Shown here: piece by piece, positions 35,750-49,444 of the stretch
Numbering within the stretch: the first letter of the stretch is position 1
How the letters are laid out: the number at the start of each line of letters is the position of its first letter
Source: Mastacembelus armatus
Lineage: Eukaryota; Chordata; Actinopteri; Synbranchiformes; Mastacembelidae
Assembly: GCF_900324485.2 (NCBI RefSeq)
Contig: NC_046648.1
Coordinates: forward strand, 17,233,739 to 17,297,738
DNA length: 64,000 nucleotides
Direction of reading: 5' to 3'
Notes under the pieces: generated by a model
Database searches by the model: none
Told to the model about the DNA's origin: nothing
Seen by the model: the letters and a program-made list of their open reading frames with translations, nothing else
Position numbers and translations under genes: made by a program

Positions 35750-37236
35750 TTTGTTGATTTTAGTTTTTTAAGTCTCTGCACTGCTCTACAAATAAATCCA
35801 CGAATTTCTCTCTCTTGTACCCGCTTGAATGTAATTTTTACCACTTGCTAAAATCTGTCTTTACCGCTCCACAGGCTCTCTTCTTGTGAATTGGGCTGGG
35901 GAGGCATTTATGTGAGCTCGTGGGTGTTGATGGGGAGGAGTATTTGGTAGTTCCTCTACTAATCACATGACTTCAGCTACAAACCAGACTTTGATGTGGT
36001 TTCATTTTTTTTCAGCCTGGAAACTGTAAGACAAAGATGTAAACAGGGAGACCCACTTCCTCCCACGGATTCTCTCTACATCAACCTGTTTTCTTCTTCA
36101 CTTCAGAAACAATACGTAGCATTGTTTACAGTCATTTTAAAGTCAAAACACACGCAAAATAAAACACAGTGTACAGGATCATGGATGGGAGAATCTCTGA
36201 GACTTACTTGAAGTTTGTTGTATTTTAAATTAGAGTTGCCTTTTAGAAATGCTTTTGTGCCAAATAAACATTAACCTAAATATTTTCCACACACTCCACT
36301 GCATACGATCTGTTTACAAATATCTTCTGTGTCATCCATGGAAGCTCTAGTTGTTGCTTTGAAACCGAGATGACAAAACTGCAACAGCAAACCGCTCTGT
36401 CCTTCCTCCGTCACTGCCAGTCAGTTGCGTTAACAGCCACCGGTGACCTCACAACTCTCAGCCCTATCATTTTATTATAATCAGCACCAGTATGGGAACC
36501 AGACCATTTACAAACATACATACATACATTTTCTTCTGATGGATATTCATTAAAGTGAATCATCCACTCCATTCTCGCTTTGCTTTCCTTCTCGTCAGTA
36601 GCACCACAGTAGAAACAGGCCTACACTGCCAATTAAACATTCATTTTTAACACCTTACATTTTAGCACATTTCTTTAATGGAAAACAAATGGATTGTTCT
36701 TGCAAAGACTCGATGAACATGTAGGCAAACAATACGTTTAGGTAAACACTGAAATGTGGTTTGAATTTTACTGAACTTTATCAGACTAATTAGATAGACG
36801 TTGAGTGAAACCTAGTCCTAGTTGTGCAACTGTTTACCCTCTTTTATATGATTAGAACATTTTTGTAAGACGTGATCTAATCATATAGAGCTATAGAGAT
36901 ATGTTTTGTGCACAATTCCCATTATTTATCATATACCATGCACACTACACTTGCAATAACCATGCAAACAATATCACTAGGTATTATGGCTGTTTATATT
37001 TAGAGTCAGAGCATGGTGTTGAGCTTTTGTTCAATTTATGGTGAAGATTTATAACTCTGGTTATATAGTTCCTTTCCAGTACATATAGCAAAAGCATTGT
37101 AGGGCCTCAATAAAATGTGAAATGTCAAATTTGATGAAACACTTCACAACTTTATCTTTTGGTAAAGGAAATAAAGACTGTATCAAAGACAAACATAAAC
37201 AATAGACAAATATACATATAGAATGATATGCAGTAT

Positions 37237-37474
<238 letters not shown>

Positions 37475-38788
37475 AAAGTCACACAGATGGATAGAAACAC
37501 CTGAGAATGTGTGGGTGAAACTGCGAAGCTGTTTTTCTTCAGCAGTGGAAACATTTTCCTTGGTAGCAGCCATGCAACTGCAGGTTGAGTGATAATGTTA
37601 AGTAAATCTTTTCATCTTATCCACTCAGTATTTCCTCACATCAAAAACCACCAGCCTCCAAATTTAAATCAATGTTTCAAAAAATCTTTTCAGTCTGTGG
37701 CTTTTTTGTTTTCTCACAAAAAGAAAGAAAAAAGTTCAAAGTGAAGCTCAGTGCTGGGGGCATGTGTGCGTCACTGACTGTGAAGAGGTCTTTCCTACAG
37801 CTGATACAGCTCACCCCCTCTGTTTCTGAACATGAGCTGGGGGACTGTGAAGAAAAATGCCCCTCACGTGGAAACAATTGCATTTTAGCATAATGGGATG
37901 CAGATTAATATGTTAATAAGGATGAGATGAGATTTTTTCTCCAGAAGTTCAGCGAGTGACTGGTTTGTTCCTGACACAGGCTCTCACTGAATTATCTCTT
38001 CTCCTGTCACTGACACAGTTTGTCTTTTGTTATTTTACATCCCCGTAAACCCTTAATAAGCATATCAGACTTGCTGGATTATTGTAAACACTGCTGTGGT
38101 TCATTGTCTAGAACTCATACAATTGTATCATGGTATATCATTTTGTATGTGGAGGTGATGAAATATAATGTTCCACTGAGTTTTACTGGCAGAGGAAGCA
38201 GACAGATTGAAAAAATGCTGCTCTGCTGAGAAAAATTGAAGTTTTCTAATGTCAGCATTTTGTTCAGCGCATTCAGCATTAAGTTGAGCGCATGAGATCA
38301 TGACTGTGTATCTGAGATATGGAATATATGCATCTTTCCGGAGTATGCATCTGACTTGCTGTTTGATAAGAAAAGCATATTCTTTGCTGCACTCTAGCAG
38401 GTGTAGGAGGTGGCTTCTGTAATATCACTTTGTGTTCTGTGCAACTTGTGCATATATTAAATGAATATTATTTAATAATTTGTATTGCCTTTTTTTTAAT
38501 TTTATATATAGGGTTTTGCAGGGGGGCAGAATTTAAATTAAAGATGCAAACACACCCTGTACCCTTACAGTCAGACACTAGCCTTTATCTGCACTTTGCC
38601 ATTTCATTGCTATTGTAATGTGTTTATAATTTCAGTTTGAAATTTCCAGACTCACTGACGTCTGAGCAAAAATGAAATAAAGACATAGATCAGTTTTTCT
38701 GGTACAGTTTCTTTGAAAATGACAAAATATTCCACCCAGCACTTCACAACAGTAAAACTGAAAGTATCACTCTGTCTGTACATATAAC

Positions 38789-38789
<1 letters not shown>

Positions 38790-38841
<52 letters not shown>
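38790..38841. repeat. (AG)n microsatellite
   Basis: About 50 bp of AG dinucleotides with few interruptions, followed by a second short AG-rich run to about 38865. Confidence 0.9.
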
Positions 38842-38844
<3 letters not shown>

Positions 38845-39473
38845 AGAGAGAGAGAGGGAGAAAGAGCTACAAATAACAGTGGATGTTTGCATTCTAACTA
38901 GAGTTGCAGCACAGTATCAAAGGTCATTAGAACTACAAATGAAATCAGATTCTTTATTTTTTGTTTGTTGTAACATACTGTCCAGATGAGTACAAACCAG
39001 CGCATTATTGCCATAGTGTTTTGCACTATACTTTTTACTGTTTGTCAAGCTATTTGTTGTACTTTAATATTGCTCCATCAGGAGACAGTTGTGTGTTTCT
39101 AATGGCTATTCCATTTATCAGCCGTATGCACTGGTTGCAAAGTGCATGTCTACAGTGATGAAATATGGACTTTTGTTGGTTTGGATATAAAGTCTTAGTT
39201 TGGTTCTCTGCACAAGAACACCATAATTGCAACAACCTTATGGTGGAACTTAAAGGTTGTATTTTCAGAGAAGTAATTTCTGCTTGGATAGTTTTCCTTA
39301 AAATAATAATACATTTGATTTTTATTTACATTCCCAGGCATTACACAGATTTGGTTCTCTGCCACTATTGGGTAAAAAATTGCAGTGAGAAGAAGTGAAA
39401 AGAAGTGAAACAGACTAGTGTAGCGTTAATTCTGCAGCTCTCGCTCACGTCAGAACCAAAACGTCGGCGCTTT

Positions 39474-39500
39474 GCATTGTGGGATACCGAGTAAGATGGA
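39474..39500 (+). promoter_or_regulatory. mrpl51 core promoter with ZNF143-like and YY1-like motifs
   Basis: GCATTGTGGGA (39474-39484) resembles the ZNF143/THAP11 element, and AAGATGG (39493-39499) the YY1 core. Both are common close to start sites of mitochondrial and ribosomal protein genes. The non-coding first exon seems to end at a donor GCAG|GTATTG at 39628/39629. Confidence 0.5.
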
Positions 39501-39534
39501 AGCGGCTACTTGCAGCGTGGAGAAGCCTGAATAA
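39496..39534 (+). CDS. upstream ORF in the mrpl51 leader
   Basis: ATG overlapping the YY1-like motif opens a 12-codon frame (MEAATCSVEKPE) that ends before the first splice donor, so it would remain in the spliced mRNA upstream of the true start. Whether the transcript begins before or after this ATG is unknown. Confidence 0.3.
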   Translation: MEAATCSVEKPE

Positions 39535-39826
39535 CTTGGTGTCAGTAACATGCGGAATTAATTTGTGGTTCATTGTAATAACAGCAAATATCTCTGCTGA
39601 CATAAGACTGGTGACTGCCGTGGAGCAGGTATTGTTACTAAAACTGACTCTGATGTCGCTAATTTGCTAACTAAAGCTAAAGCTAAAGCTAAGGGTCACA
39701 GTAATGTTACTCGACCGAAGCTAACAGGTTACCACCACAGTAAATAGCTGTCCCGTAGCTTTAGCTTACATTTAACGTTATCTGTTTTTATCTGAAGTAA
39801 TGTGTTCATTTTTTATCGTAGAAAAC

Positions 39827-41166
39827 ATGTCTATACTGGGAGGTCTACTCAGAGTCGGAGCGTCTTTCTGTCATTCAGCTGGGACTCTGCTGCACACAGC
39901 CAGGACCATTTCCACTGGTGAGTATTACAGTTGCTGGTCTCAAAACCAGTGTCCGAGACTTCATTTACAAAATACTTAATTTAGAGTGACAACCCCACCT
40001 GTAGGGTACAACGTTAGTAAAACAACGTTTAATTAAATGATCAAAGTAAAAATAAAAAAACGTCTGTGTTGAAATGTCCTCTGTGCTGGTGTTGATGCAG
40101 CAATCTGCAGAATTTTACGGTTTTAGCTAAACAAGATAGAGCAAGTTCAAAATTGTGCGTTTTTATTTGGCTGATTTACTGGTTTCAAACTCAGTTAGCT
40201 GGGTCTGCAAAAAAACAGTATTTTCATTATTAAGAATCACTTATAAAATACATTACAAATTCCTTAACTTCCTGATAGTGTTTTCAGATTCAGGTTTAAG
40301 ACAGAGACAAGCAGCACATCTTTACGTTTGAGAAACTGGAACCAGTAAATAATTGGCATTTTGCTTGGTAAATGGATTAAACAACTTATCCTTTCTAACA
40401 TGTTTGTGATTCTTTTATTATAGATTCATGAAATCAGTTATTCTCCTCATTGCAGCAGCAGTAAATGTGTTACTTGTGCTTGACGTCAGGTACGTGCTGC
40501 CGCATCAGGATGCATGCCATCCCTCAGCTGAAGGTGGTGGACAGGTGGACTGAGAAGAGGAGCATGTATGGGGTTTATGATAACATTGGTATCTTAGGTA
40601 AGTGTCCTGACCGCTTAGAATCCAATTTCCCCTAGCCTGTATTTGTTTATGTGTGTCTTCTTTAATGGAGATGGTTTGCTGTCTCAGCTCAGTTTAAAAT
40701 GTTCAGGATCTGCTCTGCATCTCTGGATTCACATGTGGTTCTCACATATTTATTTAACTAATTAAAAGTGTTTGTTAGTGTAGGAGGACCAAAGAACTAA
40801 AGTTAGGTTGTGATGTGAGATTTTATGATTTGGGCAGTGTGCAGTCGATCTTATTATAGTTTTTATAGTATTATAGTTTTTCCCATGTTCGAACTCTTCA
40901 CCAGCTGTGCCATTTCCCCACACTTTCACTTACTGTGCAAAAATTGATGCCCTCACTTGGTGTCTGCAGGGGATTTTAAAGCTCATCCCAAAGACCTCAT
41001 CAGGGCTCCGTGCTGGCTGAAGGCTTTCAAAGGTAATGAACTGGAACGTCTAATTAGGAAGAAGAAGATGGTGGGAGACAGAATGATGACTCTGGAGAAA
41101 CACAACTTGGAGAAAAGGATCCGCTTCCTCTACAGACGCTTCAACCGAACTGGCAAACATCGATAA
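39827..41166 (+). CDS. mrpl51: mitochondrial large-subunit ribosomal protein mL51 (MRPL51)
   Basis: Protein of the mitochondrial 39S ribosomal subunit. Coding exons 39827-39917, 40490-40597 and 40970-41166; phases close, 131 aa (human 128). The N-terminus ([20 protein letters not shown]) is the Arg/Ser/Ala-rich type of a mitochondrial import signal. The basic body includes [20 protein letters not shown], which is characteristic of MRPL51, and ends [18 protein letters not shown]. The start is the first ATG after the acceptor at 39820. A plus-strand AATAAA at 41708-41713 is a plausible 3' end. It precedes vamp1 on the same strand. Confidence 0.93.
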
Positions 41167-42689
41167 CTGGCAAATATATTGAATCAGCCAATAAGGACTA
41201 CTGGAGTCTAGTGGTGTGATTTCTTTGTCACTTTGCCATTTTCTAAGTGACGCATTGATATAAACAGAACTGATTTGTGTGTATCAGAGTAGCATCTGTG
41301 CAGCTTCTTGTACTTATGTTTATTGATTGTCTTTTGCACTATTAATTGATTTTCCTGACAAAAGCAAAATACATGACGTACAAGCCTGAAAATATATTGG
41401 CTGGATCTAAAACCTTGTTTTATGTCTGAGCCATTGTAAACTCCCTTAGGGTCTATACAAATATGATTTAGTTCAGTTTTGATACAAACACCAATAGAAG
41501 GATTAATGCTTGAATTGAATTTAAGTCGGGAAGACAGTTTTCGATGAATTAATTGATGATTACGTTTTTCATTTAAAAAAACAGTAATTGTAAAATTAGG
41601 CTTTCTTCAAGGTTGAGGCTTTGCAGCCAATTACTGGAAGCGTCATTTAACACAGTATTCACCAGTGACACCTTGTGGTAAAAACAGTTTAGAACAACTC
41701 AATCATAAATAAAAGGGGCTGTTACTCCAGCACAAATAACTACTAGTGACTTGTCTTAGCACTTTGTGCTACAGCTGAGTCCAAAAAGAATTATTACACC
41801 TTTATTCATTTTCATAAACTGCAGTTACTGTCAATCTAGGCATTACTCAGTAAGATTGCTACTGAAGTTTATATTCCATCTGAAAAAGAAAAGTTACATG
41901 GAGCAACAAGTCACAGAATCAGTAAAATGAATTGGGGAAAAATGCCTTTATTTAAAAAAAAAAACAGAAATTTTGACTCTTTATTAATAGTCTTCAGCAA
42001 AGACTTCAAACCTGGATGTAGGGATTTGCTCCAGTCACAAGAGGATCAGTGAGGTCCAGCATTAATGTCAGGTCAGGTCAGCATTTCATATCACCCCAGA
42101 GGTGTTTGGTCATTGAAGTTGTCCTTCATCAGCCACTGACACCATTTCTTTAGACCCGTCTGTGGACAAGGAACTGACACGGTGACAACATTGTCCTTTT
42201 GGAACTGCCAAACATGGAGAATATTGTCTAAAATAATTAACCCAGTTGTAATAATTAAATACCGTAGGAGATTAAAAAATGTTCGTTACACATTTTTTAT
42301 GACTTTTTTTTGTGAAATATAGCTCATGTCTCTGTTTTGACTGAAATGGTCCCAACAAAAAAAAACAACTTTGTGACAGCTGACCTAAAATACCAATTTG
42401 TACTGTGGCATTAATTTTTCCCCTTAGAATAAACTAATTGGCCTATGGGTCAACACATAAAAGCGGCCCCGCATCCAAAGTAGACAAGCATGGACAGTGG
42501 TGTCCACATACTTTTGGTCATAAGTGTATTCGAGATATTTTTCAGTCTTCCATTGGTCGTTTTTCCGTTTCTGATCACGGACTTGACTCCCCTCACTTCT
42601 CTTAAATGTGCGCAGTGAGAATTGGAATAAAAAAGGAGTAGAGATTGTAGGTTCAAATGCAGAACTGTGCCTGGAATCTAATATACGTA
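41167..42689. other. mrpl51 3' UTR and intergenic DNA
   Basis: AT-rich sequence without supported exons; the likely mrpl51 poly(A) signal is AATAAA at 41708-41713. Nothing else is recognised. Confidence 0.5.
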
Positions 42690-43607
42690 ATTGCCAAAGG
42701 AACTGTGATGCAGGAGCAGGTGGAGAGATTGGGAGAATCCCAGGCAGGGGGAAACAGTTGAGTCAACAGTCTGTAGCCATCCACTGTACCGCAGTGTCGT
42801 CCTGCCGCCCCATCTCACACAGAGCTGCAGTACTGCAAAGTGTGAAGGGAGAGAGCGAGGGGAGGGGAGGGGGTACCGCACTGTCGTTACGGGTCCAAGT
42901 GGAGGAGGCAGGACAAGAAGACGCATTATTGCAGTAGCCTACAGTGCAATAACACTTTACACGGAAGAAACTACCGCACTTTCCCACAAGACGCACGCAC
43001 GTACGCGCAGAGAAGAAAAACAGGGTGAGGAGGGGGTGAGAGAAATCAAGTCAAATTTCATGACTGGACTTTTTCCCCTTAATTTTAAGACATTCGTCAG
43101 TAGCTTTTAGAGGAAACAACTCAGCCAGCAGCCAATCATTGCTGCGTCTCAGCATCCAGAAACTCGGCATCACTCAGCGGAACACCGGACGCAGCTCTGC
43201 AGGAATCTCCACATCCGTGGATTTGTCTTGAATGGATTACGATTCAGAAAGACTTTTCTCTTGAGTGTGCATCGCTCTCCACTTCAAGCTCTCCTTCCCA
43301 GTCACACGGTGAATGATCACCCGACCTGTTTTTCGGGTCTCGGTATTGCGGTACTTTGCTGACGACTTGCAGTATAAAGGCATCACCAGAAGATCGGCTC
43401 CACTGCGCCAGGACCCTCTGCCTCTGTTTACTGTCAGTGCGGCACTTGAATCCATTTGCTGATTGAAAAATTGGACTTTCGTTTTGGACCAGGGCCCGTT
43501 CACTTTTTCCCTTTCCGTGATCCTGCTCCTATTTTTACCTCCCGTGTTGTACTTCAGACCCTCCCTCCACCGCTGCCCGTGAGTCACTTCAAACAGCTGC
43601 ATAGAAG
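42690..43607 (+). promoter_or_regulatory. GC-rich promoter and 5' UTR of vamp1
   Basis: Composition rises in G+C and CpG through this stretch, for example GCACGCACGTACGCGCAG near 42992-43009, and it runs directly into the exon that carries the first two bases of the vamp1 start codon. No TATA box is evident. The long antisense frame at 43237-43656 is a composition artefact. Confidence 0.5.
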
Positions 43608-46198
43608 ATGTGAGTATTAATGCGGCTTTTCTGCTGCGCTCTTCTGGCAGTAACATCGAAAATATCCACAGTCATGTCATTTTCTGGTGTATTTCAATGG
43701 GGGGTGGCGGGGTGGGGATAGTTGGCCTGCACCTGAACTGATTTCTTTCAGCTTGACGGGTTTTGCTGACTCAAGTGAAAATTTCTGTCACAGCTTCACT
43801 GAATCGTGTATTTCAAGTGCTGACTGTTGTTACTGTAAAGTATTAGATGGAGTTAAATTAAGTTTTAAGATCAATTTGTACCACTTATTTCTTAGTGTTT
43901 ATTGTGGTCAGAGGGGCTGAGGGTTTAGCTGCCTTATGTTGAGGAACGTTTATCTCAAATGCTAATAATTATTCCTTATCTACTAAATTGCTTCTAGTTT
44001 TGTCCTCTGTGACATAGTGTTTTTACATTAAAGTGTCCAGCAGCTGAGTCAGTGGCTGCTCCCCTGAGGAGCACGTTTGCTCAGTTTCAAACGTCCTGAA
44101 TCCAGTCCTCTTCCCCCCTGCTGGATTAACCCTTTCCATCCTCACCTTTGTGCAACCCTCAACTCTCTGTAATTCATCATAAGATTTAACCCCTCTCTGT
44201 TTTTTTCTTCTCGCCACATTCTTCTCTCCTACTATGTTTTCTCTTATAGCTGGCATTTTCTTGGATAGGACTTTCTATTTCTTGCTTCCCATCCGTGGCC
44301 TATTTGTTCTAGTGGATCCTCTTTCTCTTATCCCATCCCATTCCACACCTTCACTTGCTCATTCTGGTATCTTTTCTTTGCCCTTTATACATCTCTACGC
44401 TTTTGCTGTATAACTGACAGATTAACTTCATTTACTCCTTTATTTAAAACGCATTTATAAAAAATCCTATTCTTTTGCAACATAAATCAAATTTCTCTTT
44501 GCATGCTTTAAAACATGTATCACCGCATCAGAATGTCTTGATTTCTTCTGTTATTTCTGTCATAAAACTCTGCACCTCGTGCTGATCAGGTCTGCCCCAG
44601 ATGCTGCTGCCCCAGCTGGAGCCCCTGGTGCTCCAGGTGCCCCCGGTGCAGATGGTGCCCCAGCTGGCCCACCTGCAGGCCCACCAAACACCACCAGCAA
44701 CCGCAGGCTACAGCAGACACAGGCCCAAGTCGAGGAGGTGAGGTGGACCAGGCCAGATCCAGACTCTGGGCCAAGATTTGGTTTTATATGTAAAATGTTA
44801 AAAATAAAGCAGCTGTGGGGCCTCATCAATAATTTAATCATGGAGTATCTGGATTTACTTCATTGCAGTTCTTGTCCTGGACTAAAGACAAACACTTAAA
44901 ATGCTTTATTGTTTTTCTTATGTTCTCGGGAAAGGTCTGATCTTGTGAATTTATAATGGGCCCTGCTGCAATTTACAAATGGACTACTTGTTTATTCATG
45001 TTTGTGATATATAGCTTTAGAAACCTTCTGTCCCGTGTGTTGCTCTCCTCTAACCGGGTTTGTCATTTTCTTTATCTGTCCTCCATACCCACTGCCAAAT
45101 TCTTTTTCATCCTGGTCACTTTGGGCTAGGTGGTGGATATCATGCGGGTGAATGTGGACAAGGTTTTGGAAAGGGACCAGAAGCTTTCAGAGCTGGATGA
45201 CAGAGCGGATGCTCTCCAGGCCGGAGCTTCCCAGTTTGAAAGCTGTGCAGCTAAGTTAAAGAACAAGTACTGGTGGAAGAACTGCAAGGTGGGCACATTA
45301 GTGATGCTCCATTAAACGGAGTGTTGTCACTGAAAAAAATAATCTCTTAACAATATGCCTGTAAGCATGTTGGGGTATAGAGAGATTTGGCGTGAGATTT
45401 CAAATTTAGTGTCAAAACAATCCTCAACTTCTTTATTTTAATGCATCAAATAACACACACCGATATGTTAATGAGCTGCTAACAAGGGCTGAACAAATTC
45501 TTCAGTTTCTGTAGAGTTTCAGAAATAGTTGTTTGGTCTGATTTAATTTTTGTTTGCAGGCATTTAAATACATGAAAACTAAGGATATCTCACTGTAGAT
45601 TCCTTCTAGATGGGATTTAACAGTACAGTAAATGTGTGTGTCTTTTTTTCAGATGATGATCATGATGGGCATCATCGGTGTTATTGTGGTTGGAATAATA
45701 TTCTGTAAGTAGAATATGGTTTGATCTTGATCCTAGTACAAAGATTGATTCGTTCTAGTTTGAAGACTGGTTGATGTGTAAGTTTCTATTAACATATTAT
45801 ATTATTTTAAAAAACAGATGATTGTTAAATGTTGGCTTTCAATTTACATTTATGGATTTTTTGTCAGTATATCTTAGTTTTGATGTATTAGTGCTAATCA
45901 TTTTGCAGGAACTTAAGATACAGAGGTAGTTCTTCTGGTTTTGTTAAAGGATGAGGCACATTATTTGTATTTCTGCTGCAACAATCCCACATCTGGCAGC
46001 TTACTTTGTCTCTGATAGTTAATTATTCATGATTTCTCATTACACTAAATTATTGATATATTACCAGTTTTACCAGTTTTTTTTTTTAAAGAAAAAAGCT
46101 CAGTGTGCCCTCCTTGTTTTTTAAATAATGTATTGCCAGATCCATTAGACTAACTTCTTTCTCTCTCCATTTCATTCACAGTGTACTTCTTATATTGA
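43608..46198 (+). CDS. vamp1: synaptobrevin VAMP1 (vesicle R-SNARE)
   Basis: Vesicle SNARE that zippers with syntaxin and SNAP25 to fuse synaptic vesicles. Exons: 43608-43609 (AT), 44590-44737, 45130-45288, 45653-45704, 46182-46198; phases close, 125 aa. The start codon is split AT|G by the first intron. The N-terminus is a Pro/Ala/Gly-rich run (about 5-33) with GAP triplets, longer than in human VAMP1 (118 aa). The R-SNARE motif runs from [20 protein letters not shown] to [12 protein letters not shown] with the zero-layer Arg in place. WWKNCKMMIMMG and the C-terminal membrane helix follow. WWKNCKMMIM favours VAMP1 over VAMP2 (WWKNLKMMII), as does the position between mrpl51 and tapbpl. Confidence 0.93.
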
Positions 46199-48140
46199 GC
46201 ACAGCCCAGCAGTACGCATGGATATGGACTTGAGGATGATATGAGAGGGAAGAGAAAAAAAATAAGCGTCACTCCTCCCCCTTTTATCCATCCTCTCCTC
46301 CCTCTCTTCACAGTCTTCCATGAAACCATCTTGCACTTATACATGACAGTAGAGTTTATAGGTGTCCCTGCTCTCTTCATCCTCCTTTCCCTCCTTCCTT
46401 CTTACTTTTTCCACTGTTTTGGCATGAAGTCTCATTCAATTTCTCCTGTCTCTGCACATCATGTATTATTGAAGGGTGCAGCAGGCAGAGTGAGGAAGAG
46501 GAAGGAGGGAGAGAGATAAACCTTGCAACACAGGAACACACGGGGCTAAGGCCCCTCAATATATTAAGGGTGGGGGTGGTTTGGTGGTTTGGTGATTTGG
46601 TGGTTCGGGGGGGGGCATTAACACTGTATAGATGGTGAATGTATGCCAGTATATTAAACAAGTTCGCAGTCCTTTCTACCCCAGATACGCCAAAGCTTAT
46701 TCATATTACCTTTTATGAGAGTCCTACATTTGTAAATTGATATTGTCATGCCAAACTAAGTCACTCCTGCCACAACTGCTACCAGCATTATTTACCAAGG
46801 TCATGTTAGATTAAGAATATGATCCTTTTTGTTGTATGCGTGTGTATTTGTGGTCAGAAGCATTGCAGCTAGTAGCTTTTTCCAAGTTCAACTGATAGGC
46901 TTTATTAGTAACTTTATCTTACCTTCTCTCATTTGGTCACTGGTCTCTCTCATTTAAGCAATGCACAGTAATGGCAAGAAAAGAGAAATGTGAATAGGGA
47001 ATGAGACTGTAAGAGAGTTTAAGGAAAGGAACAAGTGATTCAGGGGAAGCTAGTAATAGCACCGCACCATTTGTTTTCTGTGTAAAGAGGGGAAACTTAA
47101 TTCTGGACAATTATTCAATTCTAGTTCTATAACTATGCTTCATTTGTACCTGGGTTTTTGTACCACGTGTGGTGGCACAGTGGTAGTGTTATACTTAGTG
47201 GCATAGTAATATGCACAGCAAAGCAAACAAACAACCATAACTAACAGACAATCTATTGTACACATGAACTAACCGCTCTGACCCAGATGGAGGTCTTTCA
47301 ACTCTGACTTAGACAGAGTCACAGCCATAGACAGATGAATGTGTTGAGATTCATTTCAAGTAGGCACAAACGTCCACTGGTTTGGAGAGTTGTGCTGACC
47401 AAGTGTCTGATTGTTATTGACCTGATGTCTAAGAATCAGGAAAATGGGAAAAGACTCGATTCGGAAACCCAGAGTCCTCCTACTCGCCACTCATTTACAT
47501 TAAAGACAGACTTGCCACCTGCAGTATGGTAACAACTACAATGAAGTGTTTGTTTCTAACATGCATGGCAACTGGTGTCCATAGTTTAAACTATTTGTGT
47601 GACCCGTGTATCTGCCATTTCTGAATATAACTGCCAATTGTATGTTTTCTTTTGTTTAAAGGACCTGTGTATAATGTCTTTCTGATCCAATAATTATTGC
47701 TTATGCAGTGCAATGATGCTTAAGAGTTTGCTTAATTTTGTTAAATTCACTTGCGTTTGAGAGAAAAATAATATTGACTGCAAACAACATGTAGTACTGT
47801 ATAAGTAGAACCGTAGTACACATCTGTCAGACTGTGTTGCTGGAAAGGTGTTTGTAAGTTCTTCCAGATTTTCAGGGGTTGTTGGATATTTAAAAAATGC
47901 TCATTTTTCTCTCTCCATACCGATTTTGAGAGTTGATAAAAATGAGAAAGTTTGACAAATCTATGTGCATATATGCAGAATTGTAGCAGTTAGCTAAAAG
48001 TATCTGATGACATTGTGCAACAATATCATTAGGTAATGAGAATAAGAAAATGTTTTGTGATTTACAACCTGAAAATACAGTAAGCAACTGGATTTGCAAA
48101 AAACAAGTGCATGCTTACCACTTTTGCTGATGCAAATAAA
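46199..48140 (+). other. probable long 3' UTR of vamp1
   Basis: About 1.9 kb after the vamp1 stop with no open frame of note. AATAAA at 48135-48140 is the first well-placed signal I see. A G-rich stretch (GGTTTGGTG repeats and G9) lies at about 46568-46615. From 48141 to 49168 nothing is recognised apart from a poly(T) run near 48720. Confidence 0.4.
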
Positions 48141-49168
48141 GAAATCATCAACAGAACAGCTGACTTTGTGGTGTTTTCTTGATACACTGTATTGAGCCAA
48201 TTTAGACCAGGTCGGTTGAAAGTGCAAAAACAGAGAAAGAGACATAAAATGCACAAAATATAAACAATAAAAACAGTACCAATGAACCAACGAACCAGAA
48301 CCAACTGGTAAACAGTACAAGAAAAAAATAGACCTTTCAAAAAGATCATTTGAGGGCCTTTAAAACAAGACACCAACAACTATAAACGACTATCCAATCC
48401 CCTTCGGTCACCAGCATGAATTCATTTAAAGTCCTGAGTAGTAACACATAAGCAAATCCATGGGCCAATTTCCATTTTATACTGAACAAAGATTCCAAAA
48501 TACCCATCAGTGCACAAACACTGAGGATACAAGAAGAAACAGAAACAATTCAAGACATGCATAACTTAATCCACCTAGAATACCTACCTATCCAAATCCG
48601 ATAAGTTTTACTCCCTTGAAGCTAATGTTGTGGAGGAGTCATGCAACTTTAGAGACCTCTGTCATTGGCAACAACGTAGTAAAACATAAATAACTCTAAA
48701 CATTAAAGCAGAACTAGGTCTTTTTTTTTTTTTTTATAAACTGACACTCTATATTGGACTGCACACAAATTACAGAGGTAACACCTCACATAATGCCATA
48801 TTCATAGTGTCACTCATCTGACTTCTGGTTTAAAATAAAATTTTGTGTGGAGCAGTCATGCACTGTCCGGAGAATCTGAGAGTCTCTACACTCCCCGTGC
48901 AGCCCGTAATCTTTACTGGCTGAAAAATGCAGAAAGTAGAAGAGAAACGTCTGTCCTGCGATGACATGATGATGATGATGTCATCAAGCACAATAAATAT
49001 GCTGATTGGAGCAAAAATAAAGAAGTTACATTTGCAACTAAACTATACAGATTAATATACAGTTTTTGAGAAATACAGAGATTGGAGTGGATAATTTACA
49101 TGACAAAAATGTGTTCTCTTGCTGAAGAGTATTACACCAAATGCATAATGCATAATTTAGTATAATAA

Positions 49169-49174
49169 TTTATT
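49169..49174 (-). terminator. poly(A) signal, likely tapbpl
   Basis: AATAAA on the minus strand, 271 bp after the tapbpl stop codon. Confidence 0.4.
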
Positions 49175-49444
49175 ATTTCAAATTTAACAAAAACCCAAGC
49201 TCCAAACTTGCTTAGTGCAAATAAACCACTACCAACCAATATAAAACACAAATACATCTTACAGTGAGACATTAAACCGCAGTTAATACCTACAGAGTTT
49301 TCCCCAAAAATTCTATTTTCAGCAAAAGGCTAGAATAGTTAAAAGAAGCAAGGATGACTTTTAATTAACTCATATATGACACAAGAGACACATTCCTGGG
49401 CTCAGTTTCAAGAAGGACTATCAACTGGAAAGCTGCATGCTGAC

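Noticed and set aside
44560-44841. Antisense Gly-Ala-Pro frame opposite vamp1 exon 2
   Set aside because: It is a shadow of the GC-rich repeat in the true coding exon.
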